Assembly (NCBI RefSeq): GCF_030815975.1
Contig: NZ_JAUSXL010000002.1
Coordinates: forward strand, 1,054,001-1,118,000
DNA length: 64,000 bases
Direction: 5' to 3'
Origin: Variovorax paradoxus
GTDB lineage: Bacteria > Pseudomonadota > Gammaproteobacteria > Burkholderiales > Burkholderiaceae_C
Position 1 is the first letter of the stretch. Each line of letters opens with the position of its first letter. Both the position numbers and the translations under genes were made by a program. This document shows positions 53,787 through 62,386 of the stretch, piece by piece. The notes beneath the pieces were generated by a model, which was not told the origin of the DNA, did no database searches, and saw only the letters and a list, made by a program, of their open reading frames with translations.

Positions 53787-54598
53787 GCGACGACAAGACC
53801 GTCCTGATCTCGCAGCAAGGCGCCGTGCGCATCCTGACCAACAGCAACCCCGGCGCACGCAACGCGATCACGCCGACGCTCTACGCGGAGCTGCGCGCCG
53901 CGCTCGCCGATGCGGCGAACGACCCCGAAGTCGGCGCCGTCGTGTTCACCGGTGCGGGCGATTTCTTCTGCTCCGGCGGCGACCTCAACCTTTTGGCCAG
54001 GCGCCGCGAACTGCCCGCCTCGGAGCGGCGCGAAAAGCTCGAAGGCCTGCACGACCTGATCCGCGACATCCGCGATTTCGGCAAGCCGGTCATCGCGGCC
54101 GTCGAAGGCGGTGCAGCGGGCGCGGGCCTCTCGATGGCGCTGGCCTGCGACATGCTGGTGTCGGCGCGCGATGCGCTCTACACGGTGGCCTATGTCAAGG
54201 TCGGCCTCACGCCCGACGGCGGCGCCACGGCCTTCCTTGCGGAATTCGTCTCGCGCCAGGTGCTGACCGAGATGTGCCTGACCGGCGACCGCATGCCGGC
54301 CGAGCGCCTGCATGCGCTGGGCGCGGTCAACCGGCTGACCGACAAGGGCGCCGCACTGGCCGAGGCCATCGCGCTCGCGGCCAAGGTGGCCGACGGCCCG
54401 CAGCGCGCAAGCGCACGCATCAAAACGCTGTGCCGCCAGGCGCACCGCGCCACGCTCGAGCAGCAGCTCGAGGCCGAGGCCGTGTACATGGTCGAGTCGC
54501 AGGCCGACGCCGAAGCGGCCGAAGGCATCGGCGCCTTCCTCGGCAAGCGCAAGGCCGATTTCGCCGCGCTGCACCGCAAGAAGCAGGACGCGCCCTGA
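53783..54598 (+). CDS. Enoyl-CoA hydratase/isomerase family protein
   Basis: A 271-residue crotonase. The oxyanion-hole segments are FTGAGDFFCSGGDLNLL and AVEGGAAGAGLSMALACD. The catalytic acidic residues are less clear; KVGLTPDGGATAFL holds one candidate region with Asp rather than Glu. It may act as a hydratase or isomerase on an intermediate that the fused enzyme does not handle. Translation is coupled to the dehydrogenase gene (ATGA). Confidence 0.9.
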   Translation: MSDDKTVLISQQGAVRILTNSNPGARNAITPTLYAELRAALADAANDPEVGAVVFTGAGDFFCSGGDLNLLARRRELPASERREKLEGLHDLIRDIRDFGKPVIAAVEGGAAGAGLSMALACDMLVSARDALYTVAYVKVGLTPDGGATAFLAEFVSRQVLTEMCLTGDRMPAERLHALGAVNRLTDKGAALAEAIALAAKVADGPQRASARIKTLCRQAHRATLEQQLEAEAVYMVESQADAEAAEGIGAFLGKRKADFAALHRKKQDAP

Positions 54599-54671
54599 CG
54601 CCGCCCGCACTCACCCATCTTCACGCCTCGCGCACGCTGCGGGGCTTTCTCGTTTCAAGGGAGCTGCTCTC

Positions 54672-55880
54672 ATGCCCATGCTGAATTCCTCGCTGCCGCT
54701 CGCCGGCGTGCGCGTCCTCGATTTGTCCCGCATCCTCGCGGGCCCCTGGTGCGGCATGGTGCTGGCCGACATGGGCGCCGAGGTCATCAAGGTCGAGCAC
54801 CCGGGCCGCGGCGACGACACGCGCGACTGGGGCCTGCGCGTCGGCAAGACCGAGACCGCCTACTTCAACAGCGTGAACCGCAACAAGCGCTCGGTCACGC
54901 TCGACCTGCAGACGCCCGAAGGCCAGCAGATCGCGCGCGACCTCGCAAAGCAGTGCGACGTGGTGATCCAGAACTTCAAGTTCGGCGGCATCGACAAGCT
55001 GGGCCTGGGCTACGAACAGCTCAGCAAGGAGCAGCCGGGCCTCATCTACTGCTCGATCTCGGGCTATGACCGCACCGGCCCCGAGGCCGCGCGCCCGGGC
55101 TACGACCTCGTGGTGCAGGGCGAGGCCGGCCTGATGGCGCTCAACGGCGAGGCCAGCCAGCCGCCGCTGAAGTTCGGCGTGGCCATGGTCGACCTGTTCA
55201 CCGGCATGTATTCGGCGCAGGCCGTGCTCGCGGCGCTCTACCAGCGCGAGAAGACCGGCAAGGGCCGCCATGTGGAAATGGCCCTCTTCGACTGCGGCCT
55301 GATGATCACGGCCTACTACGGCCTCGAAGCGCTCCTGATGAGCGAAGACCCGCCGCGCTACGGCAACTCGCATCCGTCGATCGTGCCCTATGGCGTGTTC
55401 GACGCGGCCGACGGCCCGCTCGTGATCACCGTGGGCAACAACGCGCAGTTCGCGCGCTTCTGCACCGAGGTGATCGAGCGGCCCGACCTCGCGGCCGACG
55501 AGCGCTTCAAGACCAACATCCTGCGTTCGGCGAACCGCGCGGTGTTGCTGCCCGAGCTGCACGCGGAACTCGCCAGGCGCCAGCGCGCCGACCTGCTGGC
55601 CAGGCTCAGCGCCTCGGGCATTCCCTGCGGCGAAGTGCTCGGCCTGCTCGAGGCGCTCAACTCCAAGCGCGCGACCGACGCGGGCCTGGTCACGACGCAG
55701 CCGCATCCGGTCGCCGGCAAGGTCAACGTGCTGGCGCCGCCCTACCGCTTCGACGGCGAGCGCCTGCCCGTGCGCAGCGCACCGCCGCAACTGGGCGAAG
55801 GCACGCACGAGGTGCTGCAGTCCCTGCTCGGCCTGTCGGACGACAGGCTCGCGCAACTGAAAACGAACGGCGTCGTCTGA
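54672..55880 (+). CDS. CaiB/BaiF family CoA transferase
   Basis: A 402-residue class III CoA transferase. The N-terminal GVRVLDLSRILAGPWCGMVL is diagnostic, and Asp174 in VDLFTGMY matches the acyl-carrying Asp169 of formyl-CoA transferase. The C-terminal HPVAGKVNVLAPPYRF is typical. It likely activates the free acid by taking CoA from another thioester, an alternative entry to the acyl-CoA synthetase encoded downstream. The 73 bp before it contain only a weak hairpin. The start has GGGAGC 9 bases upstream. Confidence 0.94.
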   Translation: MPMLNSSLPLAGVRVLDLSRILAGPWCGMVLADMGAEVIKVEHPGRGDDTRDWGLRVGKTETAYFNSVNRNKRSVTLDLQTPEGQQIARDLAKQCDVVIQNFKFGGIDKLGLGYEQLSKEQPGLIYCSISGYDRTGPEAARPGYDLVVQGEAGLMALNGEASQPPLKFGVAMVDLFTGMYSAQAVLAALYQREKTGKGRHVEMALFDCGLMITAYYGLEALLMSEDPPRYGNSHPSIVPYGVFDAADGPLVITVGNNAQFARFCTEVIERPDLAADERFKTNILRSANRAVLLPELHAELARRQRADLLARLSASGIPCGEVLGLLEALNSKRATDAGLVTTQPHPVAGKVNVLAPPYRFDGERLPVRSAPPQLGEGTHEVLQSLLGLSDDRLAQLKTNGVV

Positions 55881-55913
55881 AGGCGCCCATCTTCCGATCT
55901 CTCGAACAAGTCC

Positions 55914-56912
55914 ATGGCATTTCCTTCTTCCCGCTCCCTTCGCAATCCCGCACGCCGCGCACTCCTTGCCCTGGCCCTTCCGCTCCTGGCCGGTGCCGCC
56001 TTCGCGCAGGCCTGGCCGTCCAAGCCGATCACATTCGTCGTGCCCTTTCCGCCCGGCGGCCCGACCGACGTCGCCACGCGCATCGTGGCGCAGAAGATGT
56101 CGCAGGGCCTGAAGCAGAACATCCTCGTCGACAACCGCAGCGGCGCCTCGGGCACCATCGGCGCGGCGGTGGCCGCCAAGGCTGCGCCCGACGGCTACAC
56201 CTTCGTGATGCTGGCCACGCCCACGCTGCTGGCCGCGCACCTCTACGGCCAGACGCCCTACGACATCTTCAAGAGCTTCACGCCCGTGGGCACGGTGTAC
56301 GACCTGCCGATCGTGATGGTGGTGAACCCGAAGGTGCTGCCCGGCGTGAACGGCCTGCAGGACCTGATCGCCAAGGCCAGGGCCGAGGGCGGCAAGCTCA
56401 ACTACACGACCGCCGGCGCCGGCAGCTTCGGCCACCTGACGACCGAGCAGCTCAAGAACATCGGCAAGTTCGAGATGCAGCATGTGCCCTACCGCGGCAG
56501 CGCGCCGGCCGTGACCGACCTGATCGGCGGGCAGGTGCCTGCGATGTTCTCGGACCTGGTGGCGGTGATGCCGCACATTCGCTCGGGCACGCTGCGCGCC
56601 ATCGCGGTCGGCTCGGGCAAGCGCGTGAGCCTGCTGCCGGATGTGAAGACGGTCTCCGAGCAGGGCTTCCCGGGCTTCGATGCCACTTCCTGGGGCGGCC
56701 TGCTGGCGCCGGCGGGCACACCCAGGGACGTGGTCGATCGCATGAGCGCCGAGCTGAAGACCGCGCTGGCCGACAAGGAAGTGCAGGACAAGCTCGAGGG
56801 CGTCGGCTCCTTCGCGGCCTACCGCACGGCCGAGCAGACCGGCGTGCGCATGCGCCAGGACTTCGAGCGTTGGGGCAAGGTCATTCGCGACAACAAGATC
56901 ACGAACCAGTAA
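55914..56912 (+). CDS. Bug-family (TctC) solute-binding protein
   Basis: A 332-residue periplasmic receptor. The signal peptide ends near GAAFAQ. The landmarks are WPSKPITFVVPFPPGGPTDV, NILVDNRSGASGTIGAA and VPYRGSAPAVTDLIGGQVP. It lies within the CoA operon, 33 bp after the CoA transferase gene, so its ligand is probably the acid that the operon degrades. No TctA/TctB genes are in the window. It could deliver ligand to another porter or act in sensing. Confidence 0.94.
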   Translation: MAFPSSRSLRNPARRALLALALPLLAGAAFAQAWPSKPITFVVPFPPGGPTDVATRIVAQKMSQGLKQNILVDNRSGASGTIGAAVAAKAAPDGYTFVMLATPTLLAAHLYGQTPYDIFKSFTPVGTVYDLPIVMVVNPKVLPGVNGLQDLIAKARAEGGKLNYTTAGAGSFGHLTTEQLKNIGKFEMQHVPYRGSAPAVTDLIGGQVPAMFSDLVAVMPHIRSGTLRAIAVGSGKRVSLLPDVKTVSEQGFPGFDATSWGGLLAPAGTPRDVVDRMSAELKTALADKEVQDKLEGVGSFAAYRTAEQTGVRMRQDFERWGKVIRDNKITNQ

Positions 56913-56958
56913 AACAGCGCTTCGCGCGCGGCCGGCAAGACAATATCCAGGAGACGAC

Positions 56959-58935
56959 ATGACAGGCAACGACAAGAAGATCAATACGGGCGGCGCGCCG
57001 TTCCGCCCGCTGTTGCCGGTCCGCAGCCTTGCCGACATCCGCAAGCTCGAAGAGACGCCGCTCGACGAAGCGCTGACGGTTCGCAGCACCTACGAGATCT
57101 TCCGCAACGCGGGCGCGGCCTTCGGCGGCAAGACCGCGCTGACCTTTCTTCGCACCGGCAACCCGGCCGACGCGCCGATCCGCTGGTCGTACGCCGAGCT
57201 GCTCGCGCGCATCCACCAGACCGCGAACATGCTGCACACCCTGGGCGTGGGCCCGCAGGACGCGGTGGCGGTGCTGCTGCCGGGCTGCCTCGAATACCAC
57301 CTCGCGCTCTGGGGCGGCGAGGCGGCCGGCATCGTGCAGCCGCTGAACCCGCTCTTGACCGACGAGAAGCTGGTGGCGCTGATGACCGCCGGCCGCGCCA
57401 AGGTGCTGATCGCCTACGGCTCGGACAGCGAATCGGGCATGTGGTCGAAGGCGATGCGCCTGCGCGGCCAGGTGCCGACACTGACCACGGTGCTGCGCGT
57501 GGCGCCGCACGACGAAGCGCCCGGCGCGGCCGGCACGCTGCCCGAAGCAGGATCGGGCAGCACTGGCGCGCTGCCGGGCGTGGCCGACTTCGACGCGCTG
57601 CGCGCCGCCCAGCCGGCCGACCGGCTCGTGAGCGGCCGCGACATCGCGCCCACCGACATCGCCGCCTACTTCCACACCGGCGGCACCACCGGCGCGCCAA
57701 AGCTCGCGCGCCACAGCCACGGCGCGCAGGTGTTCACGGCCTGGGCCAGCGTGCAGGTCGCGGGCATGAACGAAGAGGGCATCTCGATCAACGGCTATCC
57801 GCTGTTTCACGTGGCGGGCGTGCTGCCGGCCTCGCTGGCATCGCTCTCGGCGGGCATGGAAGTGATCATTCCGACGACCTCGCTGCTGCGCAACAAGGAG
57901 GTGCTCGCCAACTACTGGAAGCTGGTCGAAAAGTACCGGCCGACCTCGCTCTCGGCCGTGCCCACCGTGCTTGCCGCACTGGCGAACGTGCCGCTGAATG
58001 GCGCCGACATCTCGTCGATCGGCTACTGCCGCACCGGCGCCGCCGTGCTCTCGCCCGAGCTGGCCGCGCGCTTCGAGCGCCTGTTCGGCCTGCATGTGCA
58101 CGAGAGCCTGGGCATGACCGAGATGGCCGGCATCTCGACCATCACGCCGCCGGGCGTGGACGGGCCCGCGGGCTGCGTCGGCTTTGCGCTGCCCTACATG
58201 CAGATGCGCATCGTCGCGCTCGACGAGAACGGCAACGCCAGCGAGCGCGAGCTGCCGCCCGGCGAGCAGGGCATGGTGCTGTTCAAGTCGCCCAACCTGT
58301 TCTCGGGCTTCGTCGATCCGGCCGACAACGCCAAGGCCTTCACCGCCGACGGCTGGCTCGCGACCGGCGACCTGGGCTGGATCGACAGCGACGGCAGGCT
58401 CAACCTCAGCGGCCGCTCGAAGGACCTGATCATCCGCAGCGGCCACAACATCGACCCGAAGGTGATCGAGGACGCGCTGGGCGCGCATCCCGCGGTGCAG
58501 CTGTGCGCCGCAGTGGGCGCGCCCGATGCGTATGCGGGCGAGCTGCCGGTGGTCTTCGCAACGCTGGTGCCGGGCGCCTCGGCCACCGAAGACGAACTGC
58601 TGGCCTTCACCGCCGCGCGCGTCGACGAGGCGCCGGCCAAGCCCAAGTCCGTGATCGTCATCGAGCACATGCCGATGACCAACGTCGGCAAGATCTACAA
58701 GCCCGAGCTTCGCGCGATGGCGGCGAGCCGTGTGGTGGCCGCGGCCGTCGAGCAGGTCTGCGGCGAGCTTGGCGTCAACGCAGGAGCCATGCCGCGTGTC
58801 GCCCATCAGGGAGAGCGCCTGGTGCAGGTTCGCATCGATGCCGCCGCCGTGGGCGCGCTTGCAGCCCCGCTGCGGCAGCAGATCGAAACGGCGCTGGCGC
58901 CACTGCCATTCAAGACCCAGGTGCTGACCGAATAG
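56959..58935 (+). CDS. Acyl-CoA synthetase (AMP-forming)
   Basis: A 658-residue adenylate-forming enzyme. The P-loop-like motif is YFHTGGTTGAPKLARHSHG, the A5 motif HESLGMTEMAG, and the A7-A8 region TGDLGWIDSDGRLNLSGRSK with the hinge. The late A10 motif reads NVGKIYKPELR with the catalytic Lys. The C-terminal 70 residues extend beyond the usual end, as in some long acyl-CoA synthetases. It activates a carboxylic acid for beta-oxidation by the operon's enzymes. Start ATG follows CAGGAGACG. Confidence 0.93.
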   Translation: MTGNDKKINTGGAPFRPLLPVRSLADIRKLEETPLDEALTVRSTYEIFRNAGAAFGGKTALTFLRTGNPADAPIRWSYAELLARIHQTANMLHTLGVGPQDAVAVLLPGCLEYHLALWGGEAAGIVQPLNPLLTDEKLVALMTAGRAKVLIAYGSDSESGMWSKAMRLRGQVPTLTTVLRVAPHDEAPGAAGTLPEAGSGSTGALPGVADFDALRAAQPADRLVSGRDIAPTDIAAYFHTGGTTGAPKLARHSHGAQVFTAWASVQVAGMNEEGISINGYPLFHVAGVLPASLASLSAGMEVIIPTTSLLRNKEVLANYWKLVEKYRPTSLSAVPTVLAALANVPLNGADISSIGYCRTGAAVLSPELAARFERLFGLHVHESLGMTEMAGISTITPPGVDGPAGCVGFALPYMQMRIVALDENGNASERELPPGEQGMVLFKSPNLFSGFVDPADNAKAFTADGWLATGDLGWIDSDGRLNLSGRSKDLIIRSGHNIDPKVIEDALGAHPAVQLCAAVGAPDAYAGELPVVFATLVPGASATEDELLAFTAARVDEAPAKPKSVIVIEHMPMTNVGKIYKPELRAMAASRVVAAAVEQVCGELGVNAGAMPRVAHQGERLVQVRIDAAAVGALAAPLRQQIETALAPLPFKTQVLTE

Positions 58936-58998
58936 TCCGGCACCATCAGGCTGGCGGCACGCACACAAAAAAAGATCAACCATCGGAGACATCGAGAC

Positions 58999-59997
58999 AT
59001 GAACAACGCCGCATTCACCACCCGCCGAGCCTTGCACGGCCTGGCCATTGCATCGCTCGCGCTCACGACCACCACGACCGGCTGGGCGCAAACCTACCCG
59101 ACCAAGCCGATCCGCATGGTGGTGCCCTTTGCCGCGGGCGGCGCCACCGACGTGCTGGCCCGCGTGGTGGGCGAGAAGATGGCGGCGGGCCTGGGCCAGC
59201 CCGTGATCATCGACAACAAGCCCGGCGCCGCCGGCATCATCGGCACCGATGCGGTGGCCAAGGCGCCGGCCGACGGCTACACCCTGGTGCTGGCGCTGAG
59301 CAATTCGCTTCTCACCAACCAGTTCCTCTATCAGAAGCTGCCCTACGACACGCAGCGCGACCTCACGCTGGTCTACCAGATCGCCACTGCGCCGCTGGTG
59401 CTGGTGGTGCACCCCAGCGTGCCAGTGAAGAGCGGGCCCGAGCTTTTGAAGTACGTGGCCGCCAACAAGGGCAGGGTGGCCTACGGCTCATACGGCGTGG
59501 GCGCCTACCCGCACCTGGCCGGCGCGCACATGAGCCTCACGCAGAAGGCCGAGATGAACCACGTCGCCTACAAGGGCGAGTCGCCGATGCTGCAGGACCT
59601 GATCGGCGGCCAGATCCAGATGGCCTTTGCGAGCGCGCTGGTGGCCAAGCCCCACATCGAAGCCGGCAAGCTCCGGGCCATCGGCGTGAGCGGCGAGCGC
59701 CGCATGGCCACGCTCGCCAACGTGCCCACGCTGGCCGAGCAGGGCCTGGACGACGAGGCCTACCGCGTGACGGGCTGGCTCGCCATTGCCATGCCGGCCG
59801 GCACGCCCAAGCCAATCGTGCAGCGCATTGCCGAGGAAGTGGGCAAGGCCACCCGCCAGCCTGACGTGCAGGCGCGCGTGGCGGCGATGGGCTTCGACCT
59901 GAAGGAGAGCTCGCCCGAGGCCTTTGCCGCCGTCTACAAGAAGGAAAGCCCGGTCTGGGAGCGGCTGATCAAGGATTCGGGCGCCAAGCTCGAATAG
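58999..59997 (+). CDS. Bug-family (TctC) solute-binding protein
   Basis: A 332-residue periplasmic receptor, the second in this operon. The signal peptide ends near TTGWAQ. It has YPTKPIRMVVPFAAGGATDV, PVIIDNKPGAAGIIGTDA and VAYKGESPMLQDLIGGQIQ. It differs from the first receptor (55914-56912) throughout, so it is not a recent duplicate. It is the last gene of the CoA operon before a 110-bp gap and the TRAP genes. Confidence 0.94.
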   Translation: MNNAAFTTRRALHGLAIASLALTTTTTGWAQTYPTKPIRMVVPFAAGGATDVLARVVGEKMAAGLGQPVIIDNKPGAAGIIGTDAVAKAPADGYTLVLALSNSLLTNQFLYQKLPYDTQRDLTLVYQIATAPLVLVVHPSVPVKSGPELLKYVAANKGRVAYGSYGVGAYPHLAGAHMSLTQKAEMNHVAYKGESPMLQDLIGGQIQMAFASALVAKPHIEAGKLRAIGVSGERRMATLANVPTLAEQGLDDEAYRVTGWLAIAMPAGTPKPIVQRIAEEVGKATRQPDVQARVAAMGFDLKESSPEAFAAVYKKESPVWERLIKDSGAKLE

Positions 59998-60107
59998 CTG
60001 CCCGGGCCTCGGAGAGGGCGGGGAACGGGGCCGCAGTTTAGGAAAACCCCGATGAACGGGCCGGACATGAATCGTTACCATCCTTGGCTGCTTCCCTTCC
60101 CCTCTCG

Positions 60108-60692
60108 ATGACCACTCCCAACGAGTCCGGCCCCCTGCTGGACGCCGCCAGCCCCCTTCCCCCAGATATCGAAGCCGCCGACGAGCCCACCCGGGTGCCG
60201 CTCGCCATCGAAGACTGGCTCACCGTCATCATCATGGGCGCGCTGGCGCTCATCACCTTTGCCAACGTGCTGGTGCGCTACTTCACCGACTCTTCGTTCG
60301 CGTGGACCGAAGAGTTCTCGGTCTTCCTGATGATCATGCTGGCGCTGGTGGCCGGCTCGGCCGCGGTGGCGCGCGACCGGCACATCCGCATCGAATATTT
60401 TTCCGAGAGCGGCTCCATGGCGCGGCGCAGGCGGCTCGCGCAGTTCGGCGCGCTCATGATCGCCATCCTGTTCACGCTGATCGGCGCGCTCAGCATCCGC
60501 ATGGTGTGGGACGACTACCGCTTCGACGAGACCACGCCGGGCATCGGCCTGCCGGCCTGGTGGTATTCGATCTGGCTGCCGATCGTGTCCTTCGCCATCG
60601 CGCTGCGCGCGGTGGGCCTGATGGTCCGCCGCGGCCGCAAGGCATACCGCAACGACACGAAGAACCTCGGCGACAAGGGCGACGCATCGTGA
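60108..60692 (+). CDS. TRAP transporter small permease (DctQ-like)
   Basis: A 194-residue small membrane subunit. After a soluble tail of about 35 residues come four helices: LTVIIMGALALITFANVLVR, then around 68-88, 105-126 and 155-175. FAWTEEFSVFLMIM is the family hallmark. It forms a complex with DctM, the next gene, which overlaps it as GTGA. The 110 bp upstream show no clear promoter. TRAP systems import organic acids driven by sodium gradients. Confidence 0.92.
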   Translation: MTTPNESGPLLDAASPLPPDIEAADEPTRVPLAIEDWLTVIIMGALALITFANVLVRYFTDSSFAWTEEFSVFLMIMLALVAGSAAVARDRHIRIEYFSESGSMARRRRLAQFGALMIAILFTLIGALSIRMVWDDYRFDETTPGIGLPAWWYSIWLPIVSFAIALRAVGLMVRRGRKAYRNDTKNLGDKGDAS

Positions 60693-61987
60693 TCCCCACC
60701 CTGCTCTTCGTCGCCTTCGTTGCGATGATGCTGGTGGGCGTGCCCATCGGCGCCGCGCTGGGCCTGGCCGGCGCCGCCTGCATCGCGCTGGCCAACAGCG
60801 ACGCCCAGTGGTTCGGCCTGCTGGCCGTGCCGCAGAACTTCTATGCCGGGCTCGGCAAGTACCCGCTGCTGGCCATTCCGATGTTCGTGCTGGTGGGCTC
60901 CATCTTCGATCGATCGGGCGTGGCGCTGCGGCTCGTGAACTTTGCGGTCGCCATCGTCGGGCGCGGGCCCGGCATGCTGCCGCTGGTGGCCATTGCAGTG
61001 GCGATGTTCCTCGGCGGCATCTCGGGCTCGGGCCCGGCCAATGCCGCGGCCGTGGGCGCGGTGATGATCGCGGCCATGTCGCGCGCGGGCTACCCGGCCG
61101 CGTTCTCGGCCAGCGTGGTGGGCGCCGCGGCGGCCACCGACATCCTGATTCCGCCGTCGGTCGCGTTCATCGTGTACTCGGTGCTGGTGCCCGGCGCCTC
61201 GGTGCCGGCGCTGTTCGCGGCCGGCATGATCCCGGGCGTGATGGCCGGCCTGGCGCTGATGATCCCGGCCGTGCTGCTGGCCCGCCAGCACAAGATGGGC
61301 GCGCTCGAAGCGACGCTGCCGCGCCCGCCGTTCTGGAAGAGTTTTCGCGAAGCGATCTGGGGCCTGGCCGCGCCGGTGCTGATCCTGGGCGGCATGCGCG
61401 CGGGCTGGTTCACGCCCACCGAAGCCGCGGTGGTGGCGGTGTTCTACGGCCTGTTCGTGGGCATGTGCATTCACCGGACCATCAAGGTGCGCGACCTGTT
61501 CGTCATATTGCGGGAATCGGGCGAACTCTCGGCCGTGATCCTGCTGGTGGTGTCGCTCGCGGGCATCTTCGCGTACTCGCTCTCGACGCTGGGCATCATC
61601 GACCCGGTGACGCGCGCCATCGTGAATTCGGGCCTGGGCGAATACGGCATCCTGGCGCTCTTGATCCTGCTGCTGATCACGGTGGGCATGTTCCTGGACG
61701 GCGTGTCGATCTTCCTGATCTTCGTGCCGCTCTTGCTGCCGATCGTGCAGTACTACAAGTGGGACCCGGTGTGGTTCGGCGTGATCCTCACGCTCAAGGT
61801 CGCATTGGGCCAGTTCACGCCACCGCTCGCGGTCAACCTGATGGTCTCTTGCCGCATCGCCAAGGTGCGCATGGAAGAGACGGTGCGCTGGGTCGGCTGG
61901 ATGCTGTTCTCGATGTTCGTGGTGATGGTGCTGGTGATCGCGTTTCCGGAACTTGCTTTGTGGCTGCCGAGGAAGCTGGGGTACTGA
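60689..61987 (+). CDS. TRAP transporter large permease (DctM-like)
   Basis: A 432-residue transport subunit with about 12 hydrophobic helices. It begins VIPTLLFVAFVAMMLVGVPI. The conserved FLGGISGSGPANAAAVG and the later ATDILIPPSVAFIVYS are DctM-type ion and substrate sites. The GTG at 60689 overlaps the DctQ stop (GTGA), so coupling is tight. The 399 bp downstream hold the second repeat copy before the receptor gene. Confidence 0.94.
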   Translation: MIPTLLFVAFVAMMLVGVPIGAALGLAGAACIALANSDAQWFGLLAVPQNFYAGLGKYPLLAIPMFVLVGSIFDRSGVALRLVNFAVAIVGRGPGMLPLVAIAVAMFLGGISGSGPANAAAVGAVMIAAMSRAGYPAAFSASVVGAAAATDILIPPSVAFIVYSVLVPGASVPALFAAGMIPGVMAGLALMIPAVLLARQHKMGALEATLPRPPFWKSFREAIWGLAAPVLILGGMRAGWFTPTEAAVVAVFYGLFVGMCIHRTIKVRDLFVILRESGELSAVILLVVSLAGIFAYSLSTLGIIDPVTRAIVNSGLGEYGILALLILLLITVGMFLDGVSIFLIFVPLLLPIVQYYKWDPVWFGVILTLKVALGQFTPPLAVNLMVSCRIAKVRMEETVRWVGWMLFSMFVVMVLVIAFPELALWLPRKLGY

Positions 61988-62030
61988 AATGCGACGCTGC
62001 ATTGCTTTGCGTTGCGTCGGCCGCCATTCA

Positions 62031-62317
62031 GGGCGCGCTCCCGCCGACGGGGTACCTTGCTCCGCGAATGTCCTCCGGCCTGCGGCCTCCCCCTTAATTT
62101 CGCTGCGCAAGGCACCCCATCGACGGGAGCGTGATTCAGAGCAGTCGTTGATCAGCGATACACCCAGAGCGTGCCCTGGTGCACAGGGCATCGGGTACTC
62201 CCCGCAGCGAAATCAAGGAGGAGGCCGAAGGCCGGGGGACATTCGCGGAGGGGAGTACCCGGTGGCCTGTGCACGCGCCCCGAACAACAGCGCCCCGAAC
62301 AAGAGCACCTCGAACAC
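62031..62317 (+). repeat. Interspersed double-hairpin repeat, copy B, with 15-bp tandem tail
   Basis: The second 250-bp copy (62031-62280), in the same orientation as copy A, about 20.5 kb away. About 17 of 250 bases differ by eye, 13 of them in the central spacer. The hairpin arms are kept, and one change (GGGTACTCCCC here, GGGTGCTCCCC in copy A) improves pairing with GGGGAGTACCC. The 15-bp degenerate tandem tail occupies 62273-62317 in three units of the form CAGCGCCCCGAACAA. It lies between dctM and dctP, so again inside a transporter operon. Confidence 0.9.
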
Positions 62318-62386
62318 CTCCAGCTCAGTACCGTTCCTGAAAATATCCCATCGCTTAGTTGTGTTCAGAAAACAAGGAGACCTCTC

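Noticed and set aside
54621..57089. Very long antisense open frame (over 800 codons) opposite the CoA transferase and Bug genes.
   Set aside because: GC-rich genes create long open frames on the other strand. It has no family features, no ribosome binding site, and the plus-strand genes are unmistakable. The same holds for antisense frames at 14945-17185 and 47951-50185.
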